Shown here piece by piece: positions 26,411-33,995 of a DNA stretch of 64,000 nt (position 1 is its first letter; the number at the start of each line of letters is the position of its first letter). Made by a program: the position numbers and the translations under genes. Source of the stretch: Cyclobacteriaceae bacterium (GTDB taxonomy: Bacteria > Bacteroidota > Bacteroidia > Cytophagales > Cyclobacteriaceae). The notes under the pieces were generated by a model. It ran no database searches and was not told where the DNA came from. It saw only the letters and a program-made list of their open reading frames with translations. The stretch is taken from assembly GCA_027533395.1 (NCBI GenBank), contig JAPZUF010000010.1, forward strand, positions 124,001 through 188,000. Direction: 5' to 3'.

Positions 26411-26935
26411 CATGCCAGAATATTGATTAAAGACGCTTACTTTCTCTTTTCTGACCCGGGAATATATTTTACAGGTGCTCATATTTGTTTTACAGGTGCG
26501 AGAATATATTTTACAGGTGCTCATATTTATTTTACAGGTGCGAGAATCTATTTTACAGGTGCTCATATTTATTTTACAGGTGCGAGAATTCTTTTTACGG
26601 ATGCGAGAATACTGCTGAAGGATGCGAGAATACTGCTGAAGGATGCGAGAATACTGCTGAAGGATGCGAGATTTCTTTTTGCGGACACGAGAATTCTTTT
26701 TGCGGACGCGAAAATTCTTTTTACGGATGCGAGAATACTGCTGAAGGATGCTAGATTTCTTTTTGCGGACACGAGAATTCTTTTTGCTGACGCGAGAATA
26801 CTGCTGAAGGATGCGAGATTTCTTTTTACGGACTCGAGAATACTAAATGCGCATGCTTACTTTATACTTACGCATGCGAGAATTTAAAATGTGCATGCTT
26901 ACTTTATACTTGCGCATGCTAGAATATAAAATGTG
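26411..26935. repeat. Tandem array of 25 units of exactly 21 bp
   Basis: Every unit from 26411 to 26935 is 21 bp with no insertion or deletion, while sequences drift. Units begin with a G-A/G-T/C-GC core, e.g. GATGCGAGAATACTGCTGAAG (positions 26600-26620, three identical copies in a row). Heads (GCGAGAAT or GCTCATATT or GCTTACTTT) and tails (ATTTTACA, CTTTTTGCG, CTTTTTACG, ACTGCTGAAG, AAAATGTG) occur in different combinations, so units look reshuffled. Because 21 is a multiple of three, several frames stay open through the array on both strands; none has a good start or ribosome site. The 144 bases before the array and the 127 after contain no gene. Together with the array this makes a gene-free stretch of 26267-27062. 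Confidence 0.9.
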
Positions 26936-26943
26936 CATGATAA

Positions 26944-26997
26944 CCTTCTCCAAAAGAGAAGGGAATTTAAGCCCTGTCATGTGTTATCACCTGACAG
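26944..26997. repeat. Two hairpins between the 21-bp array and the defence operon
   Basis: CCTTCTC (26944-26950) pairs with GAGAAGG (26956-26962), and CTGTCA (26974-26979) with TGACAG (26992-26997). They lie past the 3' end of the minus-strand effector gene but lack a T-run on that strand, so I do not call them terminators. Confidence 0.45.
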
Positions 26998-27062
26998 CAG
27001 TTTGCTCATCATTTAGTTTTGTATTGGCATACGCGGCACGCGTGCGCCAGCTTAGGATGCTT

Positions 27063-27992
27063 TTATGCAATTGTCTGACCTTCTGGTCTATCATTTCTCT
27101 TGCTAAAATTAGCATTCATGCAATGTAGTCTTATGAAATCGGTGATGTCTCCAATATTCACGTTATACTTTTTTATGTCGTTCGGATGAATACAAATTGT
27201 CAATTGCTCACAGTAAGATTCAATACCCAATGATGATAAAAAAGATAGCACAATTTCTTTAATTACTTCTTCACGTGTCATAGGTATTCTCCCTCGTCCA
27301 GTTCCAATTATTGGAATTACTAAATTGTCTTTAGAGCCACAATGTGAAAGATATGCCCAAAGTTCAACCAATGAATTACGCAAATCGTCCTCTGTTGATT
27401 TGGAACGATTCTGATCATTAAGAGTGGAGCTACACAAAAGGTAGTATTGTTTTTCGTCTCGATAAATTGGAACCACTGTCCCAATTTTATATATCCTTGG
27501 ATTTTCTGATAAAACAAAATTTGAATACCATGCTGCAGAATCTTGCATTTGAATATTAATGTCTGAAGCAAGGTGGCTATGAGTCTTGTTATAAACTTTG
27601 TCAATGAAGAAACGAAGTATACTACTTGATTTAGCAACGATACCGTGGTTATCAACGTCAAGTCGATTGTTGACAGGAACGATTAATGCTCCTTCTGTTT
27701 GAAAAATATCCCCAATTTGAAGTGTTATAGAAACGTCTCGATTATTTACCTTGTATGAGAATTTGTTTTTAGGCCAATTCTGGTATATAACTACTACGAT
27801 TCCAATAATTAAAAATAGCCACCAAATTTCCTTAAGTTGATTTGCTACTACTTGCTTATTAAAAAAAGCCAAAATTTCAATTAGAAGCCATAGTGCACCA
27901 AATACAGAAAGTAAGCTGTTTCCAACTTTAATTAAACTCAACGACTTCCATAGAAGCCAGAGATTATATCCTAAAGATTGATACCATTTCAT
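27063..27992 (-). CDS. tmac: Type II Thoeris effector: transmembrane-macro protein (Tmac-like)
   Basis: A 309-residue defence effector. Two transmembrane helices come first: about 24-44 (SLLSVFGALWLLIEILAFF) and about 56-73 (IWWLFLIIGIVVVIYQNW). A macro-like domain (DUF6430) fills about 85-285: NRDVSITLQIGDIF, ALIVPVNNRLDVD (ligand pocket entry), YYLLCSSTLND and the glycine loop PIIGTGRGRIPMTREEV (about 225-241). In type II Thoeris, the TIR protein makes histidine-ADP-ribose on infection; the macro domain senses it and the membrane part then harms the cell. The gene overlaps thsB by four bases (ATGA, 27989-27992), as expected for a coupled pair. Toxicity and ligand are inferred from the family; domain order and context are seen. 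Confidence 0.82.
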   Translation of the reverse strand: MKWYQSLGYNLWLLWKSLSLIKVGNSLLSVFGALWLLIEILAFFNKQVVANQLKEIWWLFLIIGIVVVIYQNWPKNKFSYKVNNRDVSITLQIGDIFQTEGALIVPVNNRLDVDNHGIVAKSSSILRFFIDKVYNKTHSHLASDINIQMQDSAAWYSNFVLSENPRIYKIGTVVPIYRDEKQYYLLCSSTLNDQNRSKSTEDDLRNSLVELWAYLSHCGSKDNLVIPIIGTGRGRIPMTREEVIKEIVLSFLSSLGIESYCEQLTICIHPNDIKKYNVNIGDITDFIRLHCMNANFSKRNDRPEGQTIA

Positions 27993-28492
27993 AAGCCAAG
28001 ATTTTTATAAACAGTTTCGTTGTAGTGAAATGGTCCTGATTTTTTTTCAGATGAATATTTTTTATGAAGTGCTTCCCAATCTTCGAGTGATTTCTGGATT
28101 ATCTTTGCATTGAAGCTTACGTGTAATGCTAGTTTTTCTTTCAATATCATTGGGCAGTTTGCAGAATCGAAACCTCTTTTGCCATTCAGATTTACAACAA
28201 TAATTGGTAACTCAAGACTTATTGCTTGTTCGATTTCCCATTTAACATATTTGTACAAGTATTTAGTTTTTTCACCAACAAGAAGGACGAATATTTTTGT
28301 ATTCTTAAGTCGTTCTCTCAAACTTCTTTTAATTGTTTCCTCTGTACTGTGTTGCCAAATATTTGTTAAGTCATGAGCATCGTAAAAGTCAAAGTCAGTA
28401 TTGTCACTTTGTTTCCACGCTGTCATTAAGCGATAATATCTTATGTCACTGTCAGCATCAAAAGCTACATATGTTTTATTTCTGTAAGGCAT
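27989..28492 (-). CDS. thsB: ThsB-like TIR-domain protein of Thoeris
   Basis: A 167-residue single-domain TIR-like protein (DUF1863, ThsB family). The first strand and loop are KTYVAFDADSDIRYYRLMTA, followed by FDFYDAHDLTNIW, KIFVLLVGEKTKYL (about 66-79) and KYVKWEIEQAISLELPIIVV (about 81-100), where Glu86 takes the place of the conserved catalytic Glu of NAD-consuming TIRs. ThsB proteins sense phage and convert NAD+ into a signalling ADP-ribose derivative; in type II systems this is His-ADPR. It is coupled to the macro-domain effector by a four-base overlap, and is 51 bases downstream of the Abi-alpha gene on the same strand. Signal identity is inferred from the partner type. Confidence 0.83.
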   Translation of the reverse strand: MPYRNKTYVAFDADSDIRYYRLMTAWKQSDNTDFDFYDAHDLTNIWQHSTEETIKRSLRERLKNTKIFVLLVGEKTKYLYKYVKWEIEQAISLELPIIVVNLNGKRGFDSANCPMILKEKLALHVSFNAKIIQKSLEDWEALHKKYSSEKKSGPFHYNETVYKNLGL

Positions 28493-28543
28493 ATTTATTT
28501 CCTTTTAGTTACTTGTTGTCTTAGCAATAGGCATAACATTTTG

Positions 28544-29446
28544 TTAGTGGCTGTTTTTTTCTTTGCACGCATTAATAAAGAGTTCTCCTAACTCCGTCAG
28601 TATATTATCTTTGTCGGATTCAACGTCTATTTCAAGGTCTATATTAATGTATCTTCTGTCATCATCTCTGTCGTTGGGAATTTCGAGTGTCTGAGACCTG
28701 GCATAAAATTCTTTTTCTTCTTTAACTAGTCCGAGTCGAATAACATTCGAAAGCTCGTATTCTTTCAAGCTGTCATAGGGTATTGTTGCTGGTCTACCTA
28801 TTTTGAACATAATTGTCGACTCATTATGCTTTATAGTATGCAACTCACTTTCATGTTTTCGTTTCTCCTTTTGTATCTCCCAAACTTCATTATTAAACAA
28901 GGCTTTGGTCTTTAATTCCACTTGTGCTATTCTTTCGTTTAGTTCGGCAATCTTAACATTAAGTTGTCTTTCAAGCTCAGGTCGTTTTGCTTTGAATTCT
29001 TCTAATTCAATCTTGAGTTTTCTAACTCGCTCCAATTTCTCATCATATACTTTGTCAAGGATTTGAAATTCTTTAGAAGACAATTGACTTAGAATATAAG
29101 GAAATACATGATTTTCAATATTTTGCTCGGAGTCAACTAAATTTGATAATAATACTGCCCATTTGTCTTGTAAAATTTCGTCCTCTTCGAAGCCGGAGTA
29201 GTCTAAAAGTGGGCATAAAAGCTTAAGTGAAATTATCTTGGGTGAAATGTTATTTTTTTCACAGTATATCTTTGCTTTGTTAAGCATTCTTACCTGATTC
29301 TTAAACTTCCACATTGTCACTTTGTCTTTAAGTAACAATCCAGTCTCCTCTATAGCTGGCATTATCAACTTGTCAAGAAACTCCTTAGCAGTGTCAATTC
29401 CCTTTTCTAGTGCTGTAGAGGTGATATCGATTTTTTTATTTTCCAT
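28544..29446 (-). CDS. Abi-alpha (DUF4393) protein with inserted coiled coil
   Basis: A 300-residue protein matching the abortive-infection alpha family (DUF4393): an amphipathic N-terminus (ALEKGIDTAKEFLDKLIMPA), then KFKNQVRMLNKAKIYCEK and SLKLLCPLLDYSGFEEDEIL (about 73-92) with QDKWAVLLSNLV, then FPYILSQLSSKEFQILDKVY (about 116-135). The family core is split by a highly charged coiled coil at about 136-210 (ELEEFKAKRPELERQLNVKI and onward), after which a winged-helix-like end has LSNVIRLGLVKEEKEFYA and ITELGELFINAC. Abi-alpha proteins are found in phage-defence loci, with unknown mechanism. The position directly before thsB on the same strand suggests one transcript. No partner proven. Confidence 0.72.
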   Translation of the reverse strand: MENKKIDITSTALEKGIDTAKEFLDKLIMPAIEETGLLLKDKVTMWKFKNQVRMLNKAKIYCEKNNISPKIISLKLLCPLLDYSGFEEDEILQDKWAVLLSNLVDSEQNIENHVFPYILSQLSSKEFQILDKVYDEKLERVRKLKIELEEFKAKRPELERQLNVKIAELNERIAQVELKTKALFNNEVWEIQKEKRKHESELHTIKHNESTIMFKIGRPATIPYDSLKEYELSNVIRLGLVKEEKEFYARSQTLEIPNDRDDDRRYINIDLEIDVESDKDNILTELGELFINACKEKNSH

Positions 29447-29636
29447 GTCGTAATTGTCCCAGAAAAAAAATTGCTGCTAACATACGTATATCAGCAACTA
29501 ATTACCGATATATTACTTAGGAGCCATTATAAATGTAACACACACCTTAAACTTTTACAAATAGCTAAGAGTTGGTTAAAAAGAAAATGGTCGGTGATAG
29601 TGCCGACCATTTGTTAGTGTTTGTTTGTTGTGTTGT

Positions 29637-30380
29637 TTACTTTGTAAGCTTTTGTATTTCTGCTTTGCTTAAGCCTGTAAACTCCATAATCTCTTCCATA
29701 TCTTTTTTCTTTGCGAGCATTCGGAGTGCCATATCGATTGCTTTTAGTTTTTCTCCTTTCTCCATTCCTTTCTTTTCTCCGATTACAATGCCTTTCTTCT
29801 CTCCTTCAATTAACCCTTCTATTTTTCCTTCTTTCTTTCCTTTTTCTAAATTCTCTAAGGCTGCTACTCGCACTGCTTCTTCTCTTATCTTTTTTTCTTC
29901 TTCTCTGATGCGTTCTACTAACTCATACTGTGGTACCCATTTAATGCTTTCTTCTAGTTCTGATAATAAGCCTGTATCGGCAAAACTGTAAAAAGACTCA
30001 GTGGAGATAATCAAGTGGTCTATTACAAATACATGCAGTATTCTGCCGACTTGTATTAACCTATCGGTTAGGTCTTGGTCGCCTTCGGATGGGTTTAGTT
30101 CTCCGCTAGGGTGGTTGTGTACTAAGATTACTTTTACTGAGCCTTTCATTACCGCTACTCTAAACACATTCATCGGTTCTACCAACGTTGCATTTACACT
30201 GCCCAGGCTTACCAACTCAATAAATTGTATCATGTTGTTGGAGGCTAAGCCGATTATCCAAAAGTGTTCTTTCTCTTGGTCTATTTTTTCTTCGCGCAGC
30301 AATACTTCTTGCATTACGCTGTATACATCATCGGCATTGAGGAGTTTTATTTTTTGTTCTTCGGTGAGTTGGACAGTCAT
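29637..30380 (-). CDS. RadC-type JAB/JAMM-domain protein with Rpn-like C-terminal tail
   Basis: A 247-residue protein. Residues about 15-150 are a RadC-like JAB domain with the metal-site motif HNHPSGELNPSEGD (about 93-106), so the two His, the Ser and the Asp are in place. The helix-hairpin-helix domain usually found before it in RadC is missing. After about residue 165 a different segment follows: a charged linker with repeated EG-K/E-KKG (EGLIEGEKKGIVIGEKKGM, about 198-216) and DMALRMLAKKKDMEEIMEFT with GLSKAEIQKL, the exact style of the C-terminus of Rpn/PD-(D/E)XK transposase-like nucleases. RadC-type genes commonly travel with genomic islands. It is on the same strand as the defence operon with a 190-base gap. 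Function unknown; not a DNA-repair RadC by evidence. Confidence 0.8.
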   Translation of the reverse strand: MTVQLTEEQKIKLLNADDVYSVMQEVLLREEKIDQEKEHFWIIGLASNNMIQFIELVSLGSVNATLVEPMNVFRVAVMKGSVKVILVHNHPSGELNPSEGDQDLTDRLIQVGRILHVFVIDHLIISTESFYSFADTGLLSELEESIKWVPQYELVERIREEEKKIREEAVRVAALENLEKGKKEGKIEGLIEGEKKGIVIGEKKGMEKGEKLKAIDMALRMLAKKKDMEEIMEFTGLSKAEIQKLTK

Positions 30381-30409
30381 GTAGTGGAATGGCTTTGAGC
30401 AAATGTATC

Positions 30410-30417
30410 AATTATAT
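30410..30417 (-). promoter_or_regulatory. Possible -7 box for the JAB-domain gene
   Basis: On the minus strand the sequence reads TACATTTG, an exact TAnnTTTG match, 29 bases before the start codon. No TTG lies at the usual -33 distance. Confidence 0.3.
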
Positions 30418-30470
30418 TTTGGGTGGCATAGAGTTATAGTTGTTCGTTGCTCGTTATTCGAAAATTCCAG

Positions 30471-30536
30471 ATTTCAAATTTCATATTTCAAATTTTGAAT
30501 TTGGTATTTTGAATTTGGCATTTTGAATTTGAAATT
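30471..30536. repeat. Three 14-bp AT-rich direct repeats inside an inverted repeat
   Basis: TTTTGAATTTG starts at 30493, 30507 and 30521 (period 14). ATTTCAAATT (30471-30480) and AATTTGAAAT (30527-30536) form a perfect inverted repeat around them, so the whole stretch can fold as a hairpin. Gene-free stretch 30381-30678. Confidence 0.65.
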
Positions 30537-30627
30537 ACGAAATAGGTTTTGCGGCAGCCGCGCCAAGTTCTCTTCGGGTGACGCTGAGGAGGTAAAGGAT
30601 AAAATCAACTTTGAAAGTATAGCATAA

Positions 30628-30659
30628 AAAAAGAGCTGACGGTTATGTCAGCTCTTTTT
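30628..30659. terminator. Bidirectional terminator after tpx
   Basis: A perfect 13-bp stem, AAAAAGAGCTGAC (30628-30640) with GTCAGCTCTTTTT (30647-30659), loop GGTTAT. The run of A upstream becomes the T-run of the minus strand, so it ends tpx. Confidence 0.92.
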
Positions 30660-30678
30660 ATAAAGTAATGTGTAGAAA

Positions 30679-31182
30679 TTATTTCGCTGCTGCTAATGCT
30701 GCTGCATAGTTAGGTTCTTGTCCTACTTCGGGTACAAGTTCTGTGTACTTAACTTTACCATCGGCACCAACAACTACAACAGCACGTGCATCTAACCCTT
30801 CAAAGGCACCATCTGTAATTTCAACACCGTAGGTTTTAGAGAATCCTTTGTTTCTGAAATCGGAAAGGGTAACAACATTGTTTAATCCTTCTGCACCACA
30901 AAATCTTTTCATCGCAAAAGGAAGATCTTTAGAAATACACAACACAACAGTATTCTGTAAGTTACTTGCCTCAGCATTGAATTTGCGAACAGAAGTGGCG
31001 CAAACACCGGTATCCACGCTAGGGAAAATATTCATCACAATATTTTTACCTGCATAGTTTTGCAAAGACACTTCCGACATGTCTGCCGCATTAACAAGTT
31101 TAAAATCGGGAGCGGCAGCACCTGCAACCGGCAATGTTCCAACTGTAGTTGCGGGTTTTCCGCCTAATGTAATGTTAGCCAT
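30679..31182 (-). CDS. tpx: Thiol peroxidase (Tpx), atypical 2-Cys peroxiredoxin
   Basis: Reduces hydrogen and alkyl peroxides using thioredoxin. The 167 residues match the Tpx family throughout: [19 protein letters not shown] holds the peroxidatic Cys61 with the T-x-x-C context, and [16 protein letters not shown] holds the resolving Cys95. The start [15 protein letters not shown] is the usual Tpx N-terminus. On the minus strand, TAACTTTG (31214-31207) is a likely -7 promoter box 24 bases upstream of the start codon, without a clear -33. A strong terminator follows. It is probably a monocistronic oxidative-stress gene at the border of the accessory region. Confidence 0.96.
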   Translation of the reverse strand: MANITLGGKPATTVGTLPVAGAAAPDFKLVNAADMSEVSLQNYAGKNIVMNIFPSVDTGVCATSVRKFNAEASNLQNTVVLCISKDLPFAMKRFCGAEGLNNVVTLSDFRNKGFSKTYGVEITDGAFEGLDARAVVVVGADGKVKYTELVPEVGQEPNYAAALAAAK

Positions 31183-31206
31183 AGTTTATTGTTTACAATC
31201 AAAACC

Positions 31207-31214
31207 CAAAGTTA
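31207..31214 (-). promoter_or_regulatory. Possible -7 box for tpx
   Basis: TAACTTTG on the minus strand fits TAnnTTTG, about 24 bases before the tpx start codon. The position also falls between tpx and the upstream amidohydrolase gene, as expected for an independent promoter. Confidence 0.4.
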
Positions 31215-31229
31215 ATACGCTTTGTTCAA

Positions 31230-32534
31230 TTACTTGGGCATGTGTGTGTAATCTAAGGCAACATTTAGCATAGCCTTCAAACCAATTAACATACCGCGTT
31301 CATCAATCATAAAATCTGGTGTGTGGTGGGCGGGTGCTTTTTCTGGATCGGCATCAGGCGGGCAGGCGCCAATAAAGAAAAAGAATCCGGGCACTTTTTT
31401 CTGGTAGTATGCGAAATCTTCTGCCCCTGTTTGTGCATTGATGCGGATAACGTTGCCTTCGCCTGCTGCCTTTTGTAAGCTAGCAACCATTTTTTCTGTT
31501 AGCTCAGGATCGTTGTAGGTAACAGGTGTTTTCTTATCGATGGTCACTTCTGCTCTGGCTCCGCTGGCTTCTGCAATTTTAGTGGCAGTGAGTTTAATTT
31601 TCTCATGGATTTTATCCTGCATGTCTGTATCCAATGTACGAATGGTGCCAGCCATCTCTGCATATTCAGGAATAATGTTTTCGCGGATACCTGCTTGCAT
31701 TCTTCCAACTGTGATTACAGCCGCTTCTTTGGTTAATTCTGTTTGGCGGCTCACAATGGTTTGTAATCCGTTGATGATTTGAGCAGAAACAACAATAGGG
31801 TCAATGCCACGCCATGGGGCAGAACCATGTGATTGTTGTCCATAAACTTTGATGCTGAACCAATCAGACGCAGCCATAGTACCGGCAGGGCGGTAAGTAA
31901 TTAAACCAAGTTTAGTCAATGCACTGATGTGTAAGCCGAAAATCACATCCACCTTAGGATTATCAAGCACACCTTCTTTCACCATAAGATTTGCACCACC
32001 TTCTTCACCAGCTGGTGGACCTTCTTCCGCAGGTTGAAAAATAAATTTAATGGTTCCTTTCAGTTCTTGTCTGTTAGCTGCAAGAATCTCAGCCGTTGCC
32101 ATTAAAATGGCCACGTGTGTATCGTGCCCACAAGCGTGCATCACACCGGTTTCTTGTCCATTGAAAACAGTTCTCTCTTTTGAGGCAAAAGCCAATCCAT
32201 TTCTTTCGGTAACAGGGAGCGCATCCATATCGGCACGCAATGCCACCACCGGGCCGGGCTTGCCGCCTTTTAAAACACCAACAACACCTGTGTAAGCAAC
32301 ACCTGTTTGTACTTCTATGCCTAAAGATTTTAAATGCTCGGCAACTTTAGCAGCAGTTCTTTTTTCGCGATTAGATAATTCCGGAAATTGATGGATATCT
32401 CTGCGCCAGCCAATCATTTTTTGTTCGATGGCTGCTGCTTGTTGCATGATTTTGCTTTGTAGTTTTGGGTTTACCTGCGCATAGGTTGGGATAGCCATGC
32501 TTAGTAAGAGTAAACCATGAATTAGTTTTTTCAT
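31230..32534 (-). CDS. Exported M20 family amidohydrolase
   Basis: A zinc-dependent N-acyl-amino-acid/hippurate-type hydrolase of 434 residues with a signal peptide (LIHGLLLLSMAIPTYAQ), so it works in the periplasm. The metal site is intact: GVMHACGHDTHVAILM (about 131-146), FQPAEEGPPAGEEGG (about 171-185), the HIS of GLHIS (about 201), and the late His of APAHHTPDF (about 406). Peptidase M20D length and order are normal, with the dimerisation domain at about 215-330. It lies upstream of tpx on the same strand with 47 bases between. A cytoplasmic homologue occurs at 45517-46707. Confidence 0.9.
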   Translation of the reverse strand: MKKLIHGLLLLSMAIPTYAQVNPKLQSKIMQQAAAIEQKMIGWRRDIHQFPELSNREKRTAAKVAEHLKSLGIEVQTGVAYTGVVGVLKGGKPGPVVALRADMDALPVTERNGLAFASKERTVFNGQETGVMHACGHDTHVAILMATAEILAANRQELKGTIKFIFQPAEEGPPAGEEGGANLMVKEGVLDNPKVDVIFGLHISALTKLGLITYRPAGTMAASDWFSIKVYGQQSHGSAPWRGIDPIVVSAQIINGLQTIVSRQTELTKEAAVITVGRMQAGIRENIIPEYAEMAGTIRTLDTDMQDKIHEKIKLTATKIAEASGARAEVTIDKKTPVTYNDPELTEKMVASLQKAAGEGNVIRINAQTGAEDFAYYQKKVPGFFFFIGACPPDADPEKAPAHHTPDFMIDERGMLIGLKAMLNVALDYTHMPK

Positions 32535-32597
32535 GTTATAATAGGTTAGGGAATTAGAAATTTAAGGTAAGCAATCTTCAGCCACTACCCAATAGCC

Positions 32598-32918
32598 ATG
32601 ATGAATTGGATTAAAATTTTGAGTTTAGAACAAATCGAACAACATGTAATGGTGAATAAACCTGTATCCATTCTATTGAATCAAACACCACTTGCCATTG
32701 TTTGGGATGGCAATACTTACTTCGCCTTTAAGAATGTTTGTCCTCATAATAAGGCAAGATTAAGTGATGGAAAGCTAAATGCGTTTGGAGAAATAATCTG
32801 CCCTTGGCATGAGTATCGTTATAGTATTAAAACAGGCAGAGAATGTGCTAATCGCACAGCTGATTTAGCAACCTTTACCATTGAAAAGCGAGCCGATGGG
32901 CTTTACTTGTTTATTTGA
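32598..32918 (+). CDS. Rieske [2Fe-2S] domain protein
   Basis: A 106-residue single-domain Rieske protein of the ferredoxin/nitrite-reductase small-subunit type. The cluster ligands are CPHNKARLSDG (about 50-60) and CPWHEYRYSIKTG (about 75-87), the standard C-x-H and C-x2-H pairs. It lacks a transmembrane anchor. The 5' end has two adjacent Met codons. Such small proteins feed electrons to oxygenases or act as independent redox proteins; no oxygenase is adjacent. The next gene follows without a gap. Partner unknown. Confidence 0.88.
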   Translation: MMNWIKILSLEQIEQHVMVNKPVSILLNQTPLAIVWDGNTYFAFKNVCPHNKARLSDGKLNAFGEIICPWHEYRYSIKTGRECANRTADLATFTIEKRADGLYLFI

Positions 32919-32956
32919 ATCAACAATCTATGCCTGCTTTTTACGTTCTTTGCAAC

Positions 32957-33907
32957 ATGGTAAGAATTTCATTTTTAGTTTTATGCCTGGGCATCTGTTT
33001 TTTCGGATTTTCTCAAACAGTTCCCCTTACAACTAATTTGTTTTTTGGGAACATCAAGCCTAATAATCAATTGCCTGAAAGAATACTGAATGGGCGAAGC
33101 ATGCTGATTTTCACTCCTGAAATTACAACCAAAGATTTAATTCAGATTCAACAACAATTTGCACAAACAGGTATTGATGCAGTTTCTGTTATGCCATTCC
33201 ATTTTTTAGTTGGCGGACCTGATGTGGGAGAAACAACATTGCAAACCTTAAAGAAAAGAGAAATTCATAATCTGTGTTTTGTTAGAAAAAAAGATGGAAC
33301 TTATACTTTAACGTTAGCGGCTTTTTCGGGTAATAAAAAATGGATAGATGCCACAAAGGTTTGGCAGCTTTCGGGCAGTAGTTTATATGAATTGTTGCTT
33401 CAGTTAAACAGAGAAGCCTTAAATAGTTACTCCAAAAAGAATTTGTTAATCAGTGAATCACCCGATATACAATCAGAGTTAAATATTATCAATGGCAGTA
33501 GAGTAGAAGCATTTACGGCTGATTTAAAAGTAGATCGTGTTGCCGTGAGGCTATCTGGAAGAAATGAAGAAGATGCTTTATTAAAAGAGGTTTGCGCAAT
33601 GTATCCCTATAAATTAGAATTTGTAGGCGATTCTTTAACGGATGCTCAACTCAGGCAAAAAGGTTTTTGGTATGTGTTAAATGCTGTTTCAGGCAGCGAA
33701 GGCATGATAAAAACCCTATTAGGCTATGTTGATAAAAACCCTGTTGAAGCAAAAACACAAGATGTTGCCACACGCTATAAATTTTATTTGAAAAAACTAG
33801 AATTCGATATTTTCTATTTGGGTAAATCCTGGGACGCCTCAGAATATTGGCCACAAGCATTAGAAAACTATTTGCGCAATATCAGAAAGGAATTCAATAT
33901 ACCTTAA
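32957..33907 (+). CDS. Exported protein of unknown function
   Basis: I do not recognise this 316-residue protein. Taking the ATG at 32957 gives a clean signal peptide (MVRISFLVLCLGICFFGFSQ); a longer frame exists from a TTG at 32915 that overlaps the Rieske gene, but would bury that signal. The mature part has a mixed alpha/beta pattern with no catalytic motif that I can name; notable points are LIQIQQQFAQTGIDAVSVMP and a long helix near the C-terminus. Some 90 bases separate it from the next operon. Probably Bacteroidota-specific. Confidence 0.6.
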   Translation: MVRISFLVLCLGICFFGFSQTVPLTTNLFFGNIKPNNQLPERILNGRSMLIFTPEITTKDLIQIQQQFAQTGIDAVSVMPFHFLVGGPDVGETTLQTLKKREIHNLCFVRKKDGTYTLTLAAFSGNKKWIDATKVWQLSGSSLYELLLQLNREALNSYSKKNLLISESPDIQSELNIINGSRVEAFTADLKVDRVAVRLSGRNEEDALLKEVCAMYPYKLEFVGDSLTDAQLRQKGFWYVLNAVSGSEGMIKTLLGYVDKNPVEAKTQDVATRYKFYLKKLEFDIFYLGKSWDASEYWPQALENYLRNIRKEFNIP

Positions 33908-33995
33908 TCGGTTAAAAATTCCGTTTTACTTTATCCTATTCGGATACCTTTTGCATCGCTATGGCATTAAATTTTATTCGTAATTTGGATTTTTA

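Noticed and set aside
26399-26887. A 162-codon open frame with heptad repeats through the 21-bp array
   Set aside because: It needs a TTG start with no ribosome site, and other frames on both strands are open too, simply because the unit is a multiple of three and lacks stops. I keep the array as a repeat, not a gene.
26411-26935. CRISPR array
   Set aside because: Units are directly adjacent 21-mers without unique spacers, and there are no cas genes in the window.
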